DNA of 64,000 nucleotides from Roseateles saccharophilus (GCF_004342485.1 NZ_SMBU01000006.1:1-64000); one strand, 5' to 3'; shown: positions 16,531 to 25,559, counted from the first letter of the stretch. A program made the numbers and translations. Notes: a model not told the origin generated them from the letters alone.

Positions 16531-16716
16531 TCATTCGCCGGCGGGCCTGCCGTCGTCGGGCACGTCGGCCAGCGTCCAGGGCTGGGCCGACTCGTAGCCG
16601 AGGGCCGCCTCCGCCGGCGTCGTGGCCGAGGCCCACCAGCGGCTCAATGTCGACCAGAGGCCGCGTGGAGCGGCCTCCGTGTCGGGCTGCTGGGGCGTGA
16701 AATCGTCATCGGCCAT
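16531..16716 (-). CDS. Small acidic protein, 61 aa, unknown
   Basis: Starts MADDDFTPQQPDTEAAPRG with GGAG 7 nt upstream of the ATG. It is acidic and Trp-rich (LWSTLSRWWASATTPAEAAL), without cysteines, signal peptide or a long hydrophobic stretch. It is convergent with the NarL-type regulator, 18 bp apart. I do not recognise it. A weak relative of the motif (TGTCGGAT at 16794-16801) lies 78 bp upstream, so it might belong to the same regulon. Confidence 0.55.
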   Translation of the reverse strand: MADDDFTPQQPDTEAAPRGLWSTLSRWWASATTPAEAALGYESAQPWTLADVPDDGRPAGE

Positions 16717-16865
16717 GGTCGGCTCCGGCTTGGGTCACGGCCCCAGCATGGCCGGCCCGGCGGGGCTTGCGAATCGGCGGGTGGCGATTCGGCGTGTCGG
16801 ATCAGGCTGACAAGGCCGCTCGGTTTCGCATGCGATCGACAGGCCGCTGGCCCACAATCCGGCGC

Positions 16866-17639
16866 GTGCGACGCCTCCTGCATCTGATCGCCGTGCTTGC
16901 CATCTGCACCGCCCCGGCCCTCGCCCGAGGCTGCGAGCTGCGCGTGCGTTGGAACCCGGACCCGCCCTTCAGCATGCGTGATGCGGACGGCCATCTCGTC
17001 GGGCTGCGGGTCGAACTGGCGGAACACACGCTGGAACGCATGGGCTGCCACGCGATCTGGGTCGAGCTGCCGTGGGCGCGGGCGCTGATCGAGCTCGAGG
17101 CCGGCCGGCTCGACATCCTGCAAGGCTCCGTGCGCCGGCCCGAACGGGAGGCCTATGCGCGCATGCTGGACGAGCCGTTCACGGTGAGCAACCGGCTCTA
17201 CGTCCGGACGGCCGACCGCGCGGCGTTCGGCTCGGCGAGCCGCCTCCAGCAAGCCTGGCGGCCGGGGCTGAAGCTGGGCGTGCAGATCGGTGTCGTGTAT
17301 GGCGCGGACTACGCCCAGATGTTGCTGGACGACAGGTTTCGCGCCGTGCTGACCCAGGCGCCGGTTCGCCGCAGCCTCTGGCAGATGCTGGACATCGGGC
17401 GGATCGACGCCGTGCTGGCCGATGAGGTGACGGCGCGCTGGGAGCTGGCCGAGCTGGGGCTCGGCGCCCGGGTGCAGCCCACGGCGGTGACGATGGGCGA
17501 AGCGCCTGCGCAGGTCATGTTCAGCCGGCGCTCGGTCGATCCGGCCCTGGTGGAGCGCTACCGCGAGGCGAGCGAGTCGCTGCGGCGGGACGGTTCCCTG
17601 GGGCGCATCCAGGGCAAGTATCTGGGCGATCCGGGCTGA
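16866..17639 (+). CDS. Periplasmic solute-binding protein, family 3-like
   Basis: 257 residues with a signal peptide (LLHLIAVLAICTAPALA). The mature part is a family-3 binding fold: CELRVRWNPDPPFSMRDADG, GLRVELAEHTLERMGC, a LDILQGSVRRPEREAYA hinge region, and a C-terminal LGRIQGKYLGD. A GTG start is preferred because it gives a normal signal peptide and CACAAT, a possible -10, lies just upstream; an in-frame ATG 36 nt earlier (16830) is the alternative. No ABC permease is next to it, so it may serve as a stand-alone sensor rather than a transporter subunit. The ligand, probably polar amino acid-like, is inferred from the family only. Confidence 0.8.
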   Translation: MRRLLHLIAVLAICTAPALARGCELRVRWNPDPPFSMRDADGHLVGLRVELAEHTLERMGCHAIWVELPWARALIELEAGRLDILQGSVRRPEREAYARMLDEPFTVSNRLYVRTADRAAFGSASRLQQAWRPGLKLGVQIGVVYGADYAQMLLDDRFRAVLTQAPVRRSLWQMLDIGRIDAVLADEVTARWELAELGLGARVQPTAVTMGEAPAQVMFSRRSVDPALVERYREASESLRRDGSLGRIQGKYLGDPG

Positions 17640-17645
17640 CGGGAT

Positions 17646-19238
17646 TCAACTCGCCAGCGCCGCGTCCAGGATCTGCGCCGCCCGCGGCACGGCCTGGGCG
17701 CCGAGCAGGCGGCCGTCGCCGCCGAAGCGCGTCGCGACGAAGGCGTCGGCCGCGATGGTGGACGACTGCTCGCGCATCAGCGCCGCCTGCGCGCACAGCA
17801 CCAGGCCCTGGGCGACCCGGCGGGCCTGGGCCTCCAGCGCGGCGGGGGCGCCGGTCAGCAGCTGGCGCAGCGACCGGGCCTCGGCCCGCACCGGCGCGTC
17901 GGGGCTGGCGGCGAATTCGTCCAGCAGCGCGAGCGCCACGTCGGGCTCGCGGGCCACGGCGCGCAGCACGTCCAGTGCCATCACATTGCCCGAGCCCTCC
18001 CAGATGGAATTGACCGGCGCCTCGCGGTAGAGCCGCGCCAGCACACCGTCCTCGACATAGCCGTTGCCGCCGAGCAGCTCCATCGCCTCGCCGCCGCATT
18101 CGATGGCGCGCTTGCAGACCCAGAGCTTGGCGGCCGGCGTCATCAGCCGCTGCCAGGCCGGCTCGGCGTTCTCGAAGCCGCGCGCCAGGCGCAGCATCAG
18201 CCGCATCGCGGCCTCGCTCTCCAGTGCGAGGTCGGCGAGCACCGTCTGCATCAGCGGCTGCTCGGCCAGCAGCCGGCCGAAGGCGCTGCGCTCGCGGGCG
18301 TTGTGCAGGGCCTGCACGAAGCCGGCGCGCAGCAGCGCGGCGCTGCCGATGACGCAGTTCAGCCGCGTGTAGCCGGCCATCTCGATCAGCGTCGGGATGC
18401 CGCGGCCCTCGTCGCCCAGGCGCTGGGCGAAGGCGCCGTGGAACTCGACCTCGCTGCTGGCGTTGCTGCGGTTGCCGAGCTTGTCCTTCAGGCGCATGAC
18501 CTGCATCGCGTTGCGCGCGCCGTCGGGCGTGTGGCGCGGCAGCCAGAAGCAGGTCGGGCCCGCCTCGGTGCGGGCCAGCACGAGATGGGCGTCGCTCGTC
18601 GGCGCCGAGAAGAACCATTTGTGGCCGGTGACGAGGTAGCTGCCGTCGGCCTGTTCGACGGCCGTGGTCTGCACGCGGCGCAGGTCGGAGCCGCCCTGCT
18701 TCTCGGTCATGCCCATGCCGACCCAGATCGAGGCCTTGTCGGCCAGCGGCAGGTCGCGCGGGTCGTGCTCGCGGCTGAAGAAGCGGGCCCGCAGCGGCGC
18801 GAACAGCTCGGGCTGCTTCTGCAGCACGGGAATGGCGGCCTGCGTCATCGTCGCCGGGCACAGCGAACCGGCCTCCACCTGGCCGTGCAGGTAGCAGCCG
18901 GCCGCGAAGGCGGCCCAGCGGCCGGGCGTGTCGGTGGCGAACACGTCGGCGACGAGGCCCTGGCGGCGGTACATCGCCAGCAGCGCATGCCAGCTCGGGT
19001 GGAAGTCCACCGCGTCGATGCGCCGGCCGCGCGCGTCGAGCTGGCGCAGCACGGGGCCGCTGCGGTTGGCGTCGCGCGCCAGCTGGGCGGTCTCAGCGCT
19101 GCCGAGTTCGGCGCCGTAGCGCGTCAGCGGCTCGACGGCCTGGGGCGCCTGCGCACGCAGCGCGGCCAGCAGGGCCGGGTCGGTGGCCAGCAGGTTGCGG
19201 CCGACCCATTCGTCGACGAGGTTGTCGGGCACAGTCAT
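17646..19238 (-). CDS. aidB: AidB-like acyl-CoA dehydrogenase family protein
   Basis: 530 residues matching the AidB branch. Landmarks are FHPSWHALLAMYR, QVEAGSLCPATMTQAA, GMGMTEKQGGSD, VTGHKWFFSAPTSDAH, DKLGNRSNASSEVEF, IECGGEAMELLGGNGYVEDG and REAPVNSIWEGSGN. AidB binds FAD and DNA and is part of the adaptive response to alkylation in E. coli; its enzymatic substrate is doubtful. The start codon overlaps the stop of the GGEQF-domain gene (TGATG), so it is the last gene of a creA, GGEQF-domain, aidB strand. Alternative: a dehydrogenase for a branched acyl-CoA. Confidence 0.9.
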   Translation of the reverse strand: MTVPDNLVDEWVGRNLLATDPALLAALRAQAPQAVEPLTRYGAELGSAETAQLARDANRSGPVLRQLDARGRRIDAVDFHPSWHALLAMYRRQGLVADVFATDTPGRWAAFAAGCYLHGQVEAGSLCPATMTQAAIPVLQKQPELFAPLRARFFSREHDPRDLPLADKASIWVGMGMTEKQGGSDLRRVQTTAVEQADGSYLVTGHKWFFSAPTSDAHLVLARTEAGPTCFWLPRHTPDGARNAMQVMRLKDKLGNRSNASSEVEFHGAFAQRLGDEGRGIPTLIEMAGYTRLNCVIGSAALLRAGFVQALHNARERSAFGRLLAEQPLMQTVLADLALESEAAMRLMLRLARGFENAEPAWQRLMTPAAKLWVCKRAIECGGEAMELLGGNGYVEDGVLARLYREAPVNSIWEGSGNVMALDVLRAVAREPDVALALLDEFAASPDAPVRAEARSLRQLLTGAPAALEAQARRVAQGLVLCAQAALMREQSSTIAADAFVATRFGGDGRLLGAQAVPRAAQILDAALAS

Positions 19239-20395
19239 CAGTCGGTTACCCCGGGTTCGGCCATCAGCTGCCCCTGGCCGGCGCGCCTGGCCTCGTAGAG
19301 CGCCGTCTCGGCGCGGCGCTGCAGGTCGGGCAGGCCGCGGTCGCCGGGGCGCAGCTTGCCCCAGCCGGCGCTGAAGCTCAGGGCCTGGCCCAGCGCGGCC
19401 GGCGCGCGTTCGGCCAGCGCGGCGCGCAGCCGCGCGTCCAGCGCGATCGGGCCCTCGGGCAGGCAGCGCGCCATCAGCACGCCGAACTGCTCGCCGCCCA
19501 GGCGGCCGGACAGGTCGCCCAGGCGCATCTGGGCCTGCACGCAGCTGGCGAACAGCGCCAGCGCGCGGTCGGCCATGTCGGGGCCGCGCTCGGCGAGCAG
19601 GGCCGGGAAGTTGTCGAGCTCGAAGACCATCAGCGCCAGCGGCTCGTCGTAGCGGCGCGCCATCGAGATCAGGTCGACCGAGCGCTTCGTGAAGGCCGCG
19701 GGGTCGTTCAGGCCGGTCAGCCCGTCGGTCTGGGCCAGCCGCGCGAGTTCGGCCTCGGTCTGGCTGCGCCAGGCCAGCAGCAGCATCGGTAGCAGCAGCA
19801 GCAGCGCGAGCTGGCCGGCCAGGCCGAGCGCCAGGTCGGGCCAGGCCGGGTCGCCCAGGGCCAGGCCGACGACGGCGGCGCGCCAGAGGATGGCGGCCAG
19901 CAGCGGCAACACGGCGATCAGGCCCAGCAGCCGCCAGCGCCGGTTGTTCAGGCCCTGCAGCACGCTGTCGTGGCCGGGCCGCTCCAGCAGCACGCCCAGC
20001 CAGGCGAGCTGGGCGACGATGACGACATCGGCCAGCGCCTGGGCGGCGGCGCGGTTGTTCCACAGCGCCGCGTGCATGGCGGCCAGCAGCATCGGCGCGG
20101 CCGTCATCAGGCGGCGGCCGGGCAGGGGCGAGAACCACTGCGCCAGCGCCCACCACAGCGCCGACAGGCCGGCGCTGATCGCGGCCAGGCCCAGCGTCTG
20201 CACGCCATGGGCCGCCAGCCGCCCGCCGAAGGCCGGGCTCAGCAGCGCCAGGCCCAGCGTCAGCACGACGAGGCCGCCCTGGGCCCAGCGCCCGCCGGTG
20301 TTGGCGTCGCGCCAGCCGATCAGCGTGATCAGCACCAGCGCCGCGGCCAGCGCCTGCATCGGCATCAGCGTGAACAGGGCCTCGGTGAAGCTCAT
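19238..20395 (-). CDS. Membrane GGDEF-domain protein with degenerate active site (GGEQF)
   Basis: 385 residues. The first 210 residues are hydrophobic, with about six membrane helices (for example [14 protein letters not shown] and [14 protein letters not shown]). The GGDEF domain starts at [13 protein letters not shown]. Its signature is GGEQF (about residue 298, codons GGC GGC GAG CAG TTC), so the conserved glutamate of the GG[DE]EF motif is glutamine. The inhibitory-site motif RLGD is retained five residues upstream. It is probably not an active cyclase but could bind c-di-GMP as a receptor. It overlaps creA upstream (ATGA) and aidB downstream (TGATG). Confidence 0.85.
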   Translation of the reverse strand: MSFTEALFTLMPMQALAAALVLITLIGWRDANTGGRWAQGGLVVLTLGLALLSPAFGGRLAAHGVQTLGLAAISAGLSALWWALAQWFSPLPGRRLMTAAPMLLAAMHAALWNNRAAAQALADVVIVAQLAWLGVLLERPGHDSVLQGLNNRRWRLLGLIAVLPLLAAILWRAAVVGLALGDPAWPDLALGLAGQLALLLLLPMLLLAWRSQTEAELARLAQTDGLTGLNDPAAFTKRSVDLISMARRYDEPLALMVFELDNFPALLAERGPDMADRALALFASCVQAQMRLGDLSGRLGGEQFGVLMARCLPEGPIALDARLRAALAERAPAALGQALSFSAGWGKLRPGDRGLPDLQRRAETALYEARRAGQGQLMAEPGVTD

Positions 20396-20862
20396 TTGCG
20401 AACAGGGATGGGGGTCTCTCTTGGCACGGGTACGGCCGTCACGCTGTTCTGCGGCGAGCCGTCGATGAGGCGGTCGGAATAGGTCAGGTAGACCAGGGTG
20501 TTGCGCGCCGGGTCCACCAGCCGCACGATGCGCAGCCGTTTGAAGACGAGGGAGATGCGTTCGCTGAACACCTCTTCCTGGTGGGGCAGGGGCTGGCCGA
20601 TCTGGATGGGCCCGACCTGGCGGCAGGCGATGGAGGCCTCGGACTTGTCCTCGGCGATGCCCAGGGCGCCCTTGATGCCGCCGGTCTTGGCGCGCGACAC
20701 ATAGCAGGCCACGCCCTGCACCTTGGGGTCGTCGTAGGCGTCGACGACGATCTTGTGGTCGGGGCCGATGAGCTTGAAGGCCGTGTCGACCGAGCCGACG
20801 GGCTCGGCCCGGGCCAGCGCCGTGGCGGCGAGCAGCAGGAGTAATAGGGCGGCTTGCTTCAT
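20392..20862 (-). CDS. creA: CreA family periplasmic protein
   Basis: 156 residues: signal peptide ([20 protein letters not shown]) and then a conserved CreA body, [53 protein letters not shown] and [20 protein letters not shown]. Two cysteines could form a disulfide in the periplasm. Length fits the family (about 155). The function of CreA is not established; the E. coli gene was named from its place in the cre locus. Here it is the first gene of an overlapping set with a GGEQF-domain protein and aidB. Confidence 0.92.
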   Translation of the reverse strand: MKQAALLLLLLAATALARAEPVGSVDTAFKLIGPDHKIVVDAYDDPKVQGVACYVSRAKTGGIKGALGIAEDKSEASIACRQVGPIQIGQPLPHQEEVFSERISLVFKRLRIVRLVDPARNTLVYLTYSDRLIDGSPQNSVTAVPVPRETPIPVRK

Positions 20863-20871
20863 CGGGCCAGT

Positions 20872-22002
20872 CTAAAGCGCACAGGCCGCGGCGGGCGCAG
20901 GGACGGGTGTCTGCCGGCCGGTGAAGCGCGGCGCCTCGGGCCGGCCGAGGTTGAAGTGGCTGAGCTGGTCGCTGCGCTGGTTGCAGACGTAGAGGTGATG
21001 GCCGGCGACACAGGCGCTGCGTGGGTAGCTGCCGTGCACCCAGTGGTGGTCCAGCAGGCGCGGGCCGTGGGCATGGGCCAGGGACAGCACGGCCAGGCTG
21101 TCGTGCAGGCGGTTCAGCGCATAGAGATGCCGGCCGCCCGGCGCGACCAGCAGGCCGGACGCATAGCTGGTGCCGGCGAAGCCGGCCGGCAGCACGGAGA
21201 TCTCGTCGCGTAGCTGCGGCCCGTCGGGCGTGAGCTCGACGGTGGACAGCGTGGACGACTCCTCCTGCAGCACATAGACCCAGCGCGGGTCGCGGGGATG
21301 GAAGGCGAAATGCCGCGGACCCGAGCCGGGGCTCAGGGCCAGCTCCTGCGCGCCGGCCTTGGGCGCGCCGGGACCGAGGGGCCAGACGAGCAGGCGGTCG
21401 CGGCCCAGGTCGGTGCCGAGCAGCCAGCGGCCGTCGGGGCTGGCCTGGATCATGTGGGCATGGGGCGCGTCGTGGCCACTGCTGGCCAGGCTGCCGGGCG
21501 GGCGCCTGGCGGCCTGCGGCGGGCCGGGGCGGCAGTCGGCGCCGCTGCAGCCGGGCCAGCCCTCGGCCTCGCCGAGACGGCCGTCGGGCTGCAGCGCCAG
21601 CGTGGCGAAGCGCGCGTCGCCGTAGTGCGCCACCCAGAGGCGCGCCGCGCCGAGGCCGAGGTGCACCGGGCCTCTGCCACCGCTGGGTTCGCGCTGCAGC
21701 AGCCGCAGGCCGCCGGCCTCGTCCTGGGCGTAGACGGCGATGTGGTCGCCGCCCTCCTCGGCCGCGTAGACGTGAGCGCCGCTGGCCGCCAGCCAGCTCG
21801 GGCTGTACGTATTGGGCGCCAGGCCCAACGGCTTCAAACCGCCATCGGCGGCGATGGCAAAGCTGTAGATGCCCTGGCCGGCCGGCGCATAGCAGCCGAC
21901 GTGCAGGAAGCGGGGCGAGGCGGTGGCGGCGGTGGCGGTGGCGGTGGCGGTGGCGGGCATCAGTCCGGTGGCGCAGAGGCTCAGCAGTTGGCGGCGTTGC
22001 AT
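20872..22002 (-). CDS. Lactonase-fold (6-phosphogluconolactonase-like) beta-propeller, exported
   Basis: 376 residues. It starts MQRRQLLSLCATGLMPATAT, a signal with RR followed by hydrophobic residues. Repeated blades follow: LHVGCYAPAGQGIYSFAIA, SPSWLAASGAHVYAAEEGGD, HAHMIQASPDGRWLLGTDLG, PGSGPRHFAFHPRDPRWVYV, ASGLLVAPGGRHLYALNRLH. This is the YbhE/Pgl-type seven-blade family, usually cytoplasmic lactonases or their exported relatives. The signal region has an Ala-Thr run encoded by GGTGGC tandem units. Its start overlaps the stop of the deaminase-like gene (TGATG). Substrate unknown. Confidence 0.85.
   Translation of the reverse strand: MQRRQLLSLCATGLMPATATATATAATASPRFLHVGCYAPAGQGIYSFAIAADGGLKPLGLAPNTYSPSWLAASGAHVYAAEEGGDHIAVYAQDEAGGLRLLQREPSGGRGPVHLGLGAARLWVAHYGDARFATLALQPDGRLGEAEGWPGCSGADCRPGPPQAARRPPGSLASSGHDAPHAHMIQASPDGRWLLGTDLGRDRLLVWPLGPGAPKAGAQELALSPGSGPRHFAFHPRDPRWVYVLQEESSTLSTVELTPDGPQLRDEISVLPAGFAGTSYASGLLVAPGGRHLYALNRLHDSLAVLSLAHAHGPRLLDHHWVHGSYPRSACVAGHHLYVCNQRSDQLSHFNLGRPEAPRFTGRQTPVPAPAAACAL
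21931..21954. repeat. Tandem GGTGGC hexamer repeat inside a signal peptide
   Basis: Four perfect GGTGGC units, with one further unit at 21922-21927 separated by GGC. On the coding (minus) strand they encode alternating Ala and Thr, giving MPATATATATAATAS. A unit gain or loss keeps the reading frame and would change only the length of the signal/linker segment. Confidence 0.8.
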
Positions 22003-23300
22003 CAGAACTGCGTCGTGATCGCGTCGACGACGCGGTCGTCCTCGTCGACGACGGCCATCCAGGCCCATTTGTCGAAGGTCGTGCAGGGGTGGGAGGGGCC
22101 CAGGGCCACGCGCTCGCCGACGGCCGGGCCGTCGCAGGTGGCCGGGTCCCAGCGCAGATAGGCGTGCTGGTCGTTCAGGCCGGTCACGCGCCAGGCCGCC
22201 GGCGCCGGCAGCCGCCGGCCGCCGTGCAGATGCCAGACCGGCAGCGGCCAGCCGGCGTCGAAGGACACATCACGCCGGCCGGCGTTCAGCAGGGCCAGGC
22301 CCGGCTCGGGGCAGGACAGCACCTGGGCCCAGACTTCCAGCGCCGGCTGCAGGCTGGGGGCGCCGAGCGGCGTGGCCATGCGCTCGTCCATCGCGTGCAT
22401 ATAGCGGCCATAGTGCTCATGGTCGTGGCAGACATAGCAGCCCGAGCGCAGCAGGCCCAGTCGGGGTGCCTGCCCCGGCCTGCCGGCCAGCACCGGCGCG
22501 ACGAGGTCGAAGAGCGCCGAGCCGCCGCCGCTGAGCCACAGCGGGCAGGCGTCGGCGTCGAGCAGGTTCTCGGCCTCGATGTCGGCCAGCAGGGCCTCGA
22601 CGCGCGCCTGCCATTGCTGCATCAGCGCGCGGTCGGGGTCACTCTCGCCCTTGACCTGCAGGCCCTCGTAGAAGCCGACGCCGCGCAGTCGCAGCGCCGG
22701 GTGGGCCTGGAGCGCCCGGGCCAGCGCCAGCGCCGGCCCGTGCTCGCGCAGACCGCAGCGGGAGCTGCCCAGCTCGATCAGCACGTCCAGCCGCGCCTCG
22801 CCGGCGCCGAGCCCGGCCCAGTACGCGGCGATCAGGTCGAGCTGGGCCTGCGAGTCGACGAAGAAGGCCAGCTCGGCGCCGGGGTGGCGCCGCCGCAGGT
22901 CCAGCAGCTCGGCCAGGTCGGCCGCGCCGACGAGCTGGTTGGCGATCAGCGCGCGCCGCGCGCCCGCGGCCAGGCCCAGGCGCAGCTGGTGCACATTGGC
23001 GAAGGTCAGGCCCCAGGCGCCGGCGTCGAGCTGGCGGCGGAACAGCTGCGGGCTCATCGTCGTCTTGCCATGCGGCGCGAGCTGCACGCCGTGCCGGGCC
23101 GCGAAGCCCTGCATCCAGGCGATGTTGTGGGCCAGGGCCTGCTGGCGCACGACGGCCAGCGGCGTGGGCAGCTCGGCGCCGCGCAGCGTCCAGCCGCGTT
23201 GCGCCACGTCGGCCAACGGCAGCGGCGGCTGCAGCGCCGGGAAGCCCTTCAGCCAGGGGCCGAGCCAGCCGGGGCGGGGGGTGTCGTCGTGGTGTTCCAT
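22002..23300 (-). CDS. D-serine deaminase-like PLP enzyme (DSD1/alanine racemase N-terminal family)
   Basis: 432 residues. An alanine-racemase-type N-terminal barrel carries the PLP lysine in LAPHGKTTMSPQLF (about residue 74). Substrate and PLP contacts include IELGSSRCGLR, GVGFYEGLQ and WLSGGGSALFD. The C-terminal D-serine-dehydratase-like domain ends with PSHPCTTFDKW, where His and Cys are the usual zinc ligands. It probably removes ammonia from, or cleaves, a D-hydroxy-amino acid such as D-serine or D-threonine. It is followed by the exported lactonase-like gene with a 1-nt overlap and preceded within 7 bp by the lipid kinase gene. Confidence 0.85.
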   Translation of the reverse strand: MEHHDDTPRPGWLGPWLKGFPALQPPLPLADVAQRGWTLRGAELPTPLAVVRQQALAHNIAWMQGFAARHGVQLAPHGKTTMSPQLFRRQLDAGAWGLTFANVHQLRLGLAAGARRALIANQLVGAADLAELLDLRRRHPGAELAFFVDSQAQLDLIAAYWAGLGAGEARLDVLIELGSSRCGLREHGPALALARALQAHPALRLRGVGFYEGLQVKGESDPDRALMQQWQARVEALLADIEAENLLDADACPLWLSGGGSALFDLVAPVLAGRPGQAPRLGLLRSGCYVCHDHEHYGRYMHAMDERMATPLGAPSLQPALEVWAQVLSCPEPGLALLNAGRRDVSFDAGWPLPVWHLHGGRRLPAPAAWRVTGLNDQHAYLRWDPATCDGPAVGERVALGPSHPCTTFDKWAWMAVVDEDDRVVDAITTQF

Positions 23301-23307
23301 GCCCGCA

Positions 23308-24213
23308 TCATCGTGCGTCCAGGCGTACGACGCCCAGTGCCCGCGGCAGCACGCGCACGGTGATGTCGCAGGCCGAGGGCAGCGGCTCGCCGTCCACGGC
23401 CAGCGGCACCGGCGCGGAGCTGGCGAGGTGCAGCGTGCGGAAGGCGCCGAGCGCGATGCGGCGATGGCGCAGGTGCTGGCCGCTGAGCAGCAGCGGCATC
23501 GTCGCCAGCGCGCCCAGCCGGCCGAAGGCACCGACGCGCAGCAGCTGCAACTGGCCGTCGTCGATGCGGGCGCCGGGCGCGGCCGGCATGCCGCTGCCAT
23601 AGGTCGGCGTGTTCAGGCTGGACGCGAACAGCAGCGGGCCCTCGTGCAGCAGCTCGCCGTCGGCCTCCACGCGCAGCGGATAGACGCGCAGTCGGCCGAC
23701 CGCGGCCAGCGTGGCCCACAGATAGCGCGGCTGGCCGCGCAGCCACTTCGGCGCCGCCTGGGCGCGGATCGCGATGGCGGCGTCGAAGCCGGCCGTCAGG
23801 CTGGACATGAAGAGCCGGCGGCCGCCCTCGGGCGTGACGACCTCGCCGAGGTCCATCGCATGCGCCGGCGCCCGCTGGACCCGGGCCAGCGCGGCCTGCC
23901 AGCCCAGGCCGGCGATGCCGAGCGCGCGCGCCAGGTCGTTGCCGGTGCCGCTGGGCAGCAGGGCCAGCTCCAGCCGGCGCTCGACGAGTGCGGGCAGCAG
24001 CTGGTGCACGGTGCCGTCGCCGCCCGCCACGAGCACGCGGCTGCCCTTGGGCAGGGCCAGCAGGCGCCGGCGCGCGCTGGCCACGTCATCGGGCAGCACC
24101 AGGGGCACATGGGGCAGGGCGGCGCGCAGCGGTGCGGCGAGGGCGGCGCAGCGGCCGTTGGCGGCATGCGGGTTCAGCAGGCACAGCGCCGGCGGCAGGG
24201 CAGGGACGTTCAC
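23308..24213 (-). CDS. Diacylglycerol kinase-type lipid kinase
   Basis: 301 residues from a GTG start (MNVPALPPALCLLNPHAANG). The kinase catalytic fold is clear: the NPHAANG loop, VLVAGGDGTVHQLLPAL, and LLPSGTGNDLARAL. The second domain includes DLGEVVTPEGG, SLNTPTYGSGMPAAPGARID and AVDGEPLPSACDI. The family (DagK/YegS/BmrU) phosphorylates diacylglycerol or related lipids at the membrane. An in-frame ATG lies 12 codons further upstream (24249), but the GTG gives the usual family N-terminus. It is divergent from a diguanylate cyclase gene. Confidence 0.88.
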   Translation of the reverse strand: MNVPALPPALCLLNPHAANGRCAALAAPLRAALPHVPLVLPDDVASARRRLLALPKGSRVLVAGGDGTVHQLLPALVERRLELALLPSGTGNDLARALGIAGLGWQAALARVQRAPAHAMDLGEVVTPEGGRRLFMSSLTAGFDAAIAIRAQAAPKWLRGQPRYLWATLAAVGRLRVYPLRVEADGELLHEGPLLFASSLNTPTYGSGMPAAPGARIDDGQLQLLRVGAFGRLGALATMPLLLSGQHLRHRRIALGAFRTLHLASSAPVPLAVDGEPLPSACDITVRVLPRALGVVRLDAR

Positions 24214-24331
24214 GCCGGCATTGGAGCCGCGCCGTGGCCCGCCCGCCATCGGCGCAGACCCTGGCGCAGCCCGCCCCGACCTGCCTACACTGGCCGCGGG
24301 GTTTTTCGACAACACAAAGAGGCCGCTGCGC

Positions 24332-25522
24332 ATGACGCTGGATGTGCCCACGCTGGTGCTGCTGCTGGTGCTCGGTTTCGGCCTGCTGACGCTGCAGCTG
24401 CGCCTGGCCGGGCGCGGTGCGCTGAACCGCGGCGAGTTGCGCAGCCTGGCCTGGTCGGGGCTGGCCTTCTGCGTCGGCTTCGCCTGCTTCGCGCTGCGGC
24501 CGGGGCTGCCGGCCTGGCTGGCCCTGCTGGGCGGCCACTGGCTGCTGATGCTGGGGCTGGCGGGTTTCGCGTCGGCCCTGTTCCGGCATCTGCTGAACCG
24601 CGGTCTGCCGGCCTGGCATCACGGGCTGCTGCTCGTCGCGGCACTGGCCGTGCCGGGCCTGCTGGAGGCGAGCGAGCCGGTGCGGGCGGCCGCGGTGTCG
24701 GCCGCGATGGCCGCGCTGCTGCTGCCGGCCACGGTGGTGGCGCTGCGCCGCGGCTGGCGCGGCGAGCTGTCGTTTCGCATCGTTGCGCTGATGCTGCTGC
24801 TGGCCAGCCTGGCGCTGTGGGCGCGCGTCGGCTTCGCGCTGTGGTGGCTGCGGGTGCAGCCGCAGCCGGCCGGGCCCTGGCAGGCGTGGAGCGAGACCCT
24901 CCTCATGCTGGCCTTCATGGCCGTGCTGGCGGCCGGCTTCGGCTTCGTGCTGGCGAGCTTCGAGCGCATGGCCAGCCAGATGCGCCAGCTCGCCAGCGTC
25001 GACGGCCTGACGGGTGCGATGAACCACAACACGACGGTGTCGCTGCTGGCCCATGCGTTGGAGCGCGGCCGGCGCGAGGGTCAGCCGGTGGGCTTCGCGA
25101 TGCTGGACCTGGACCATTTCAAGCGCGTCAACGACGAGCACGGCCATGTGGTCGGCGACCAGGTGCTGCGCGCCGTGGCGGCCTGCGCGCGGGCGCGACT
25201 GCGCGGCTCGGACGTGCTGGGCCGCCTGGGCGGCGAGGAGTTCGGCCTGGTGCTGCCGGCCACCGGCATCGCGGGCGCCCGGCATCTGGCCGACCAGGTG
25301 CGGCGGGCCGTCGAGGCGCTGGAGCTGCCGGGAGACGCCGGCCGCACGGTGCGCATCACGCTCTCTGCCGGCGTCGCCGAGGCCGCGCGCAGCGACACGC
25401 CGGAGACGCTGATGCACCTGGCCGACAAGGCCCTCTACCAGGCCAAGCAGCAGGGGCGCAACCGCGTCGTCGTGGCCGATGACTGGATGCGCAACTCGTC
25501 GCTGCAATCCGTCGTGAGTTGA
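24332..25522 (+). CDS. Membrane-bound diguanylate cyclase
   Basis: 396 residues. About six transmembrane helices fill residues 1-210 (LVLLLVLGFGLLTLQL to TLLMLAFMAVLAAGFGFVLA). A coiled linker (ASFERMASQMRQLASVDGLT) leads to a complete GGDEF domain with LGGEEF at about residue 299. The RGSD inhibitory site is five residues upstream, FAMLDLDHFKRVNDEHGH binds metal and guanine, and the C-terminus is QAKQQGRNRVVV. It should make c-di-GMP with product inhibition. The architecture parallels the degenerate GGEQF protein at 19238. It is divergent from the lipid kinase gene. Confidence 0.92.
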   Translation: MTLDVPTLVLLLVLGFGLLTLQLRLAGRGALNRGELRSLAWSGLAFCVGFACFALRPGLPAWLALLGGHWLLMLGLAGFASALFRHLLNRGLPAWHHGLLLVAALAVPGLLEASEPVRAAAVSAAMAALLLPATVVALRRGWRGELSFRIVALMLLLASLALWARVGFALWWLRVQPQPAGPWQAWSETLLMLAFMAVLAAGFGFVLASFERMASQMRQLASVDGLTGAMNHNTTVSLLAHALERGRREGQPVGFAMLDLDHFKRVNDEHGHVVGDQVLRAVAACARARLRGSDVLGRLGGEEFGLVLPATGIAGARHLADQVRRAVEALELPGDAGRTVRITLSAGVAEAARSDTPETLMHLADKALYQAKQQGRNRVVVADDWMRNSSLQSVVS

Positions 25523-25559
25523 GCCGGCCGGTGTTTCGGGCCGAGACTGGGCGAGGGGC

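Noticed and set aside
16794-16801. TGTCGGAT as a further motif copy upstream of the 61-aa gene
   Set aside because: Only 6 of 8 bases match the core; not counted among the exact copies.
21921-21960. CRISPR-like or satellite repeat
   Set aside because: It is a simple GGTGGC hexamer tract within coding sequence, without spacers.
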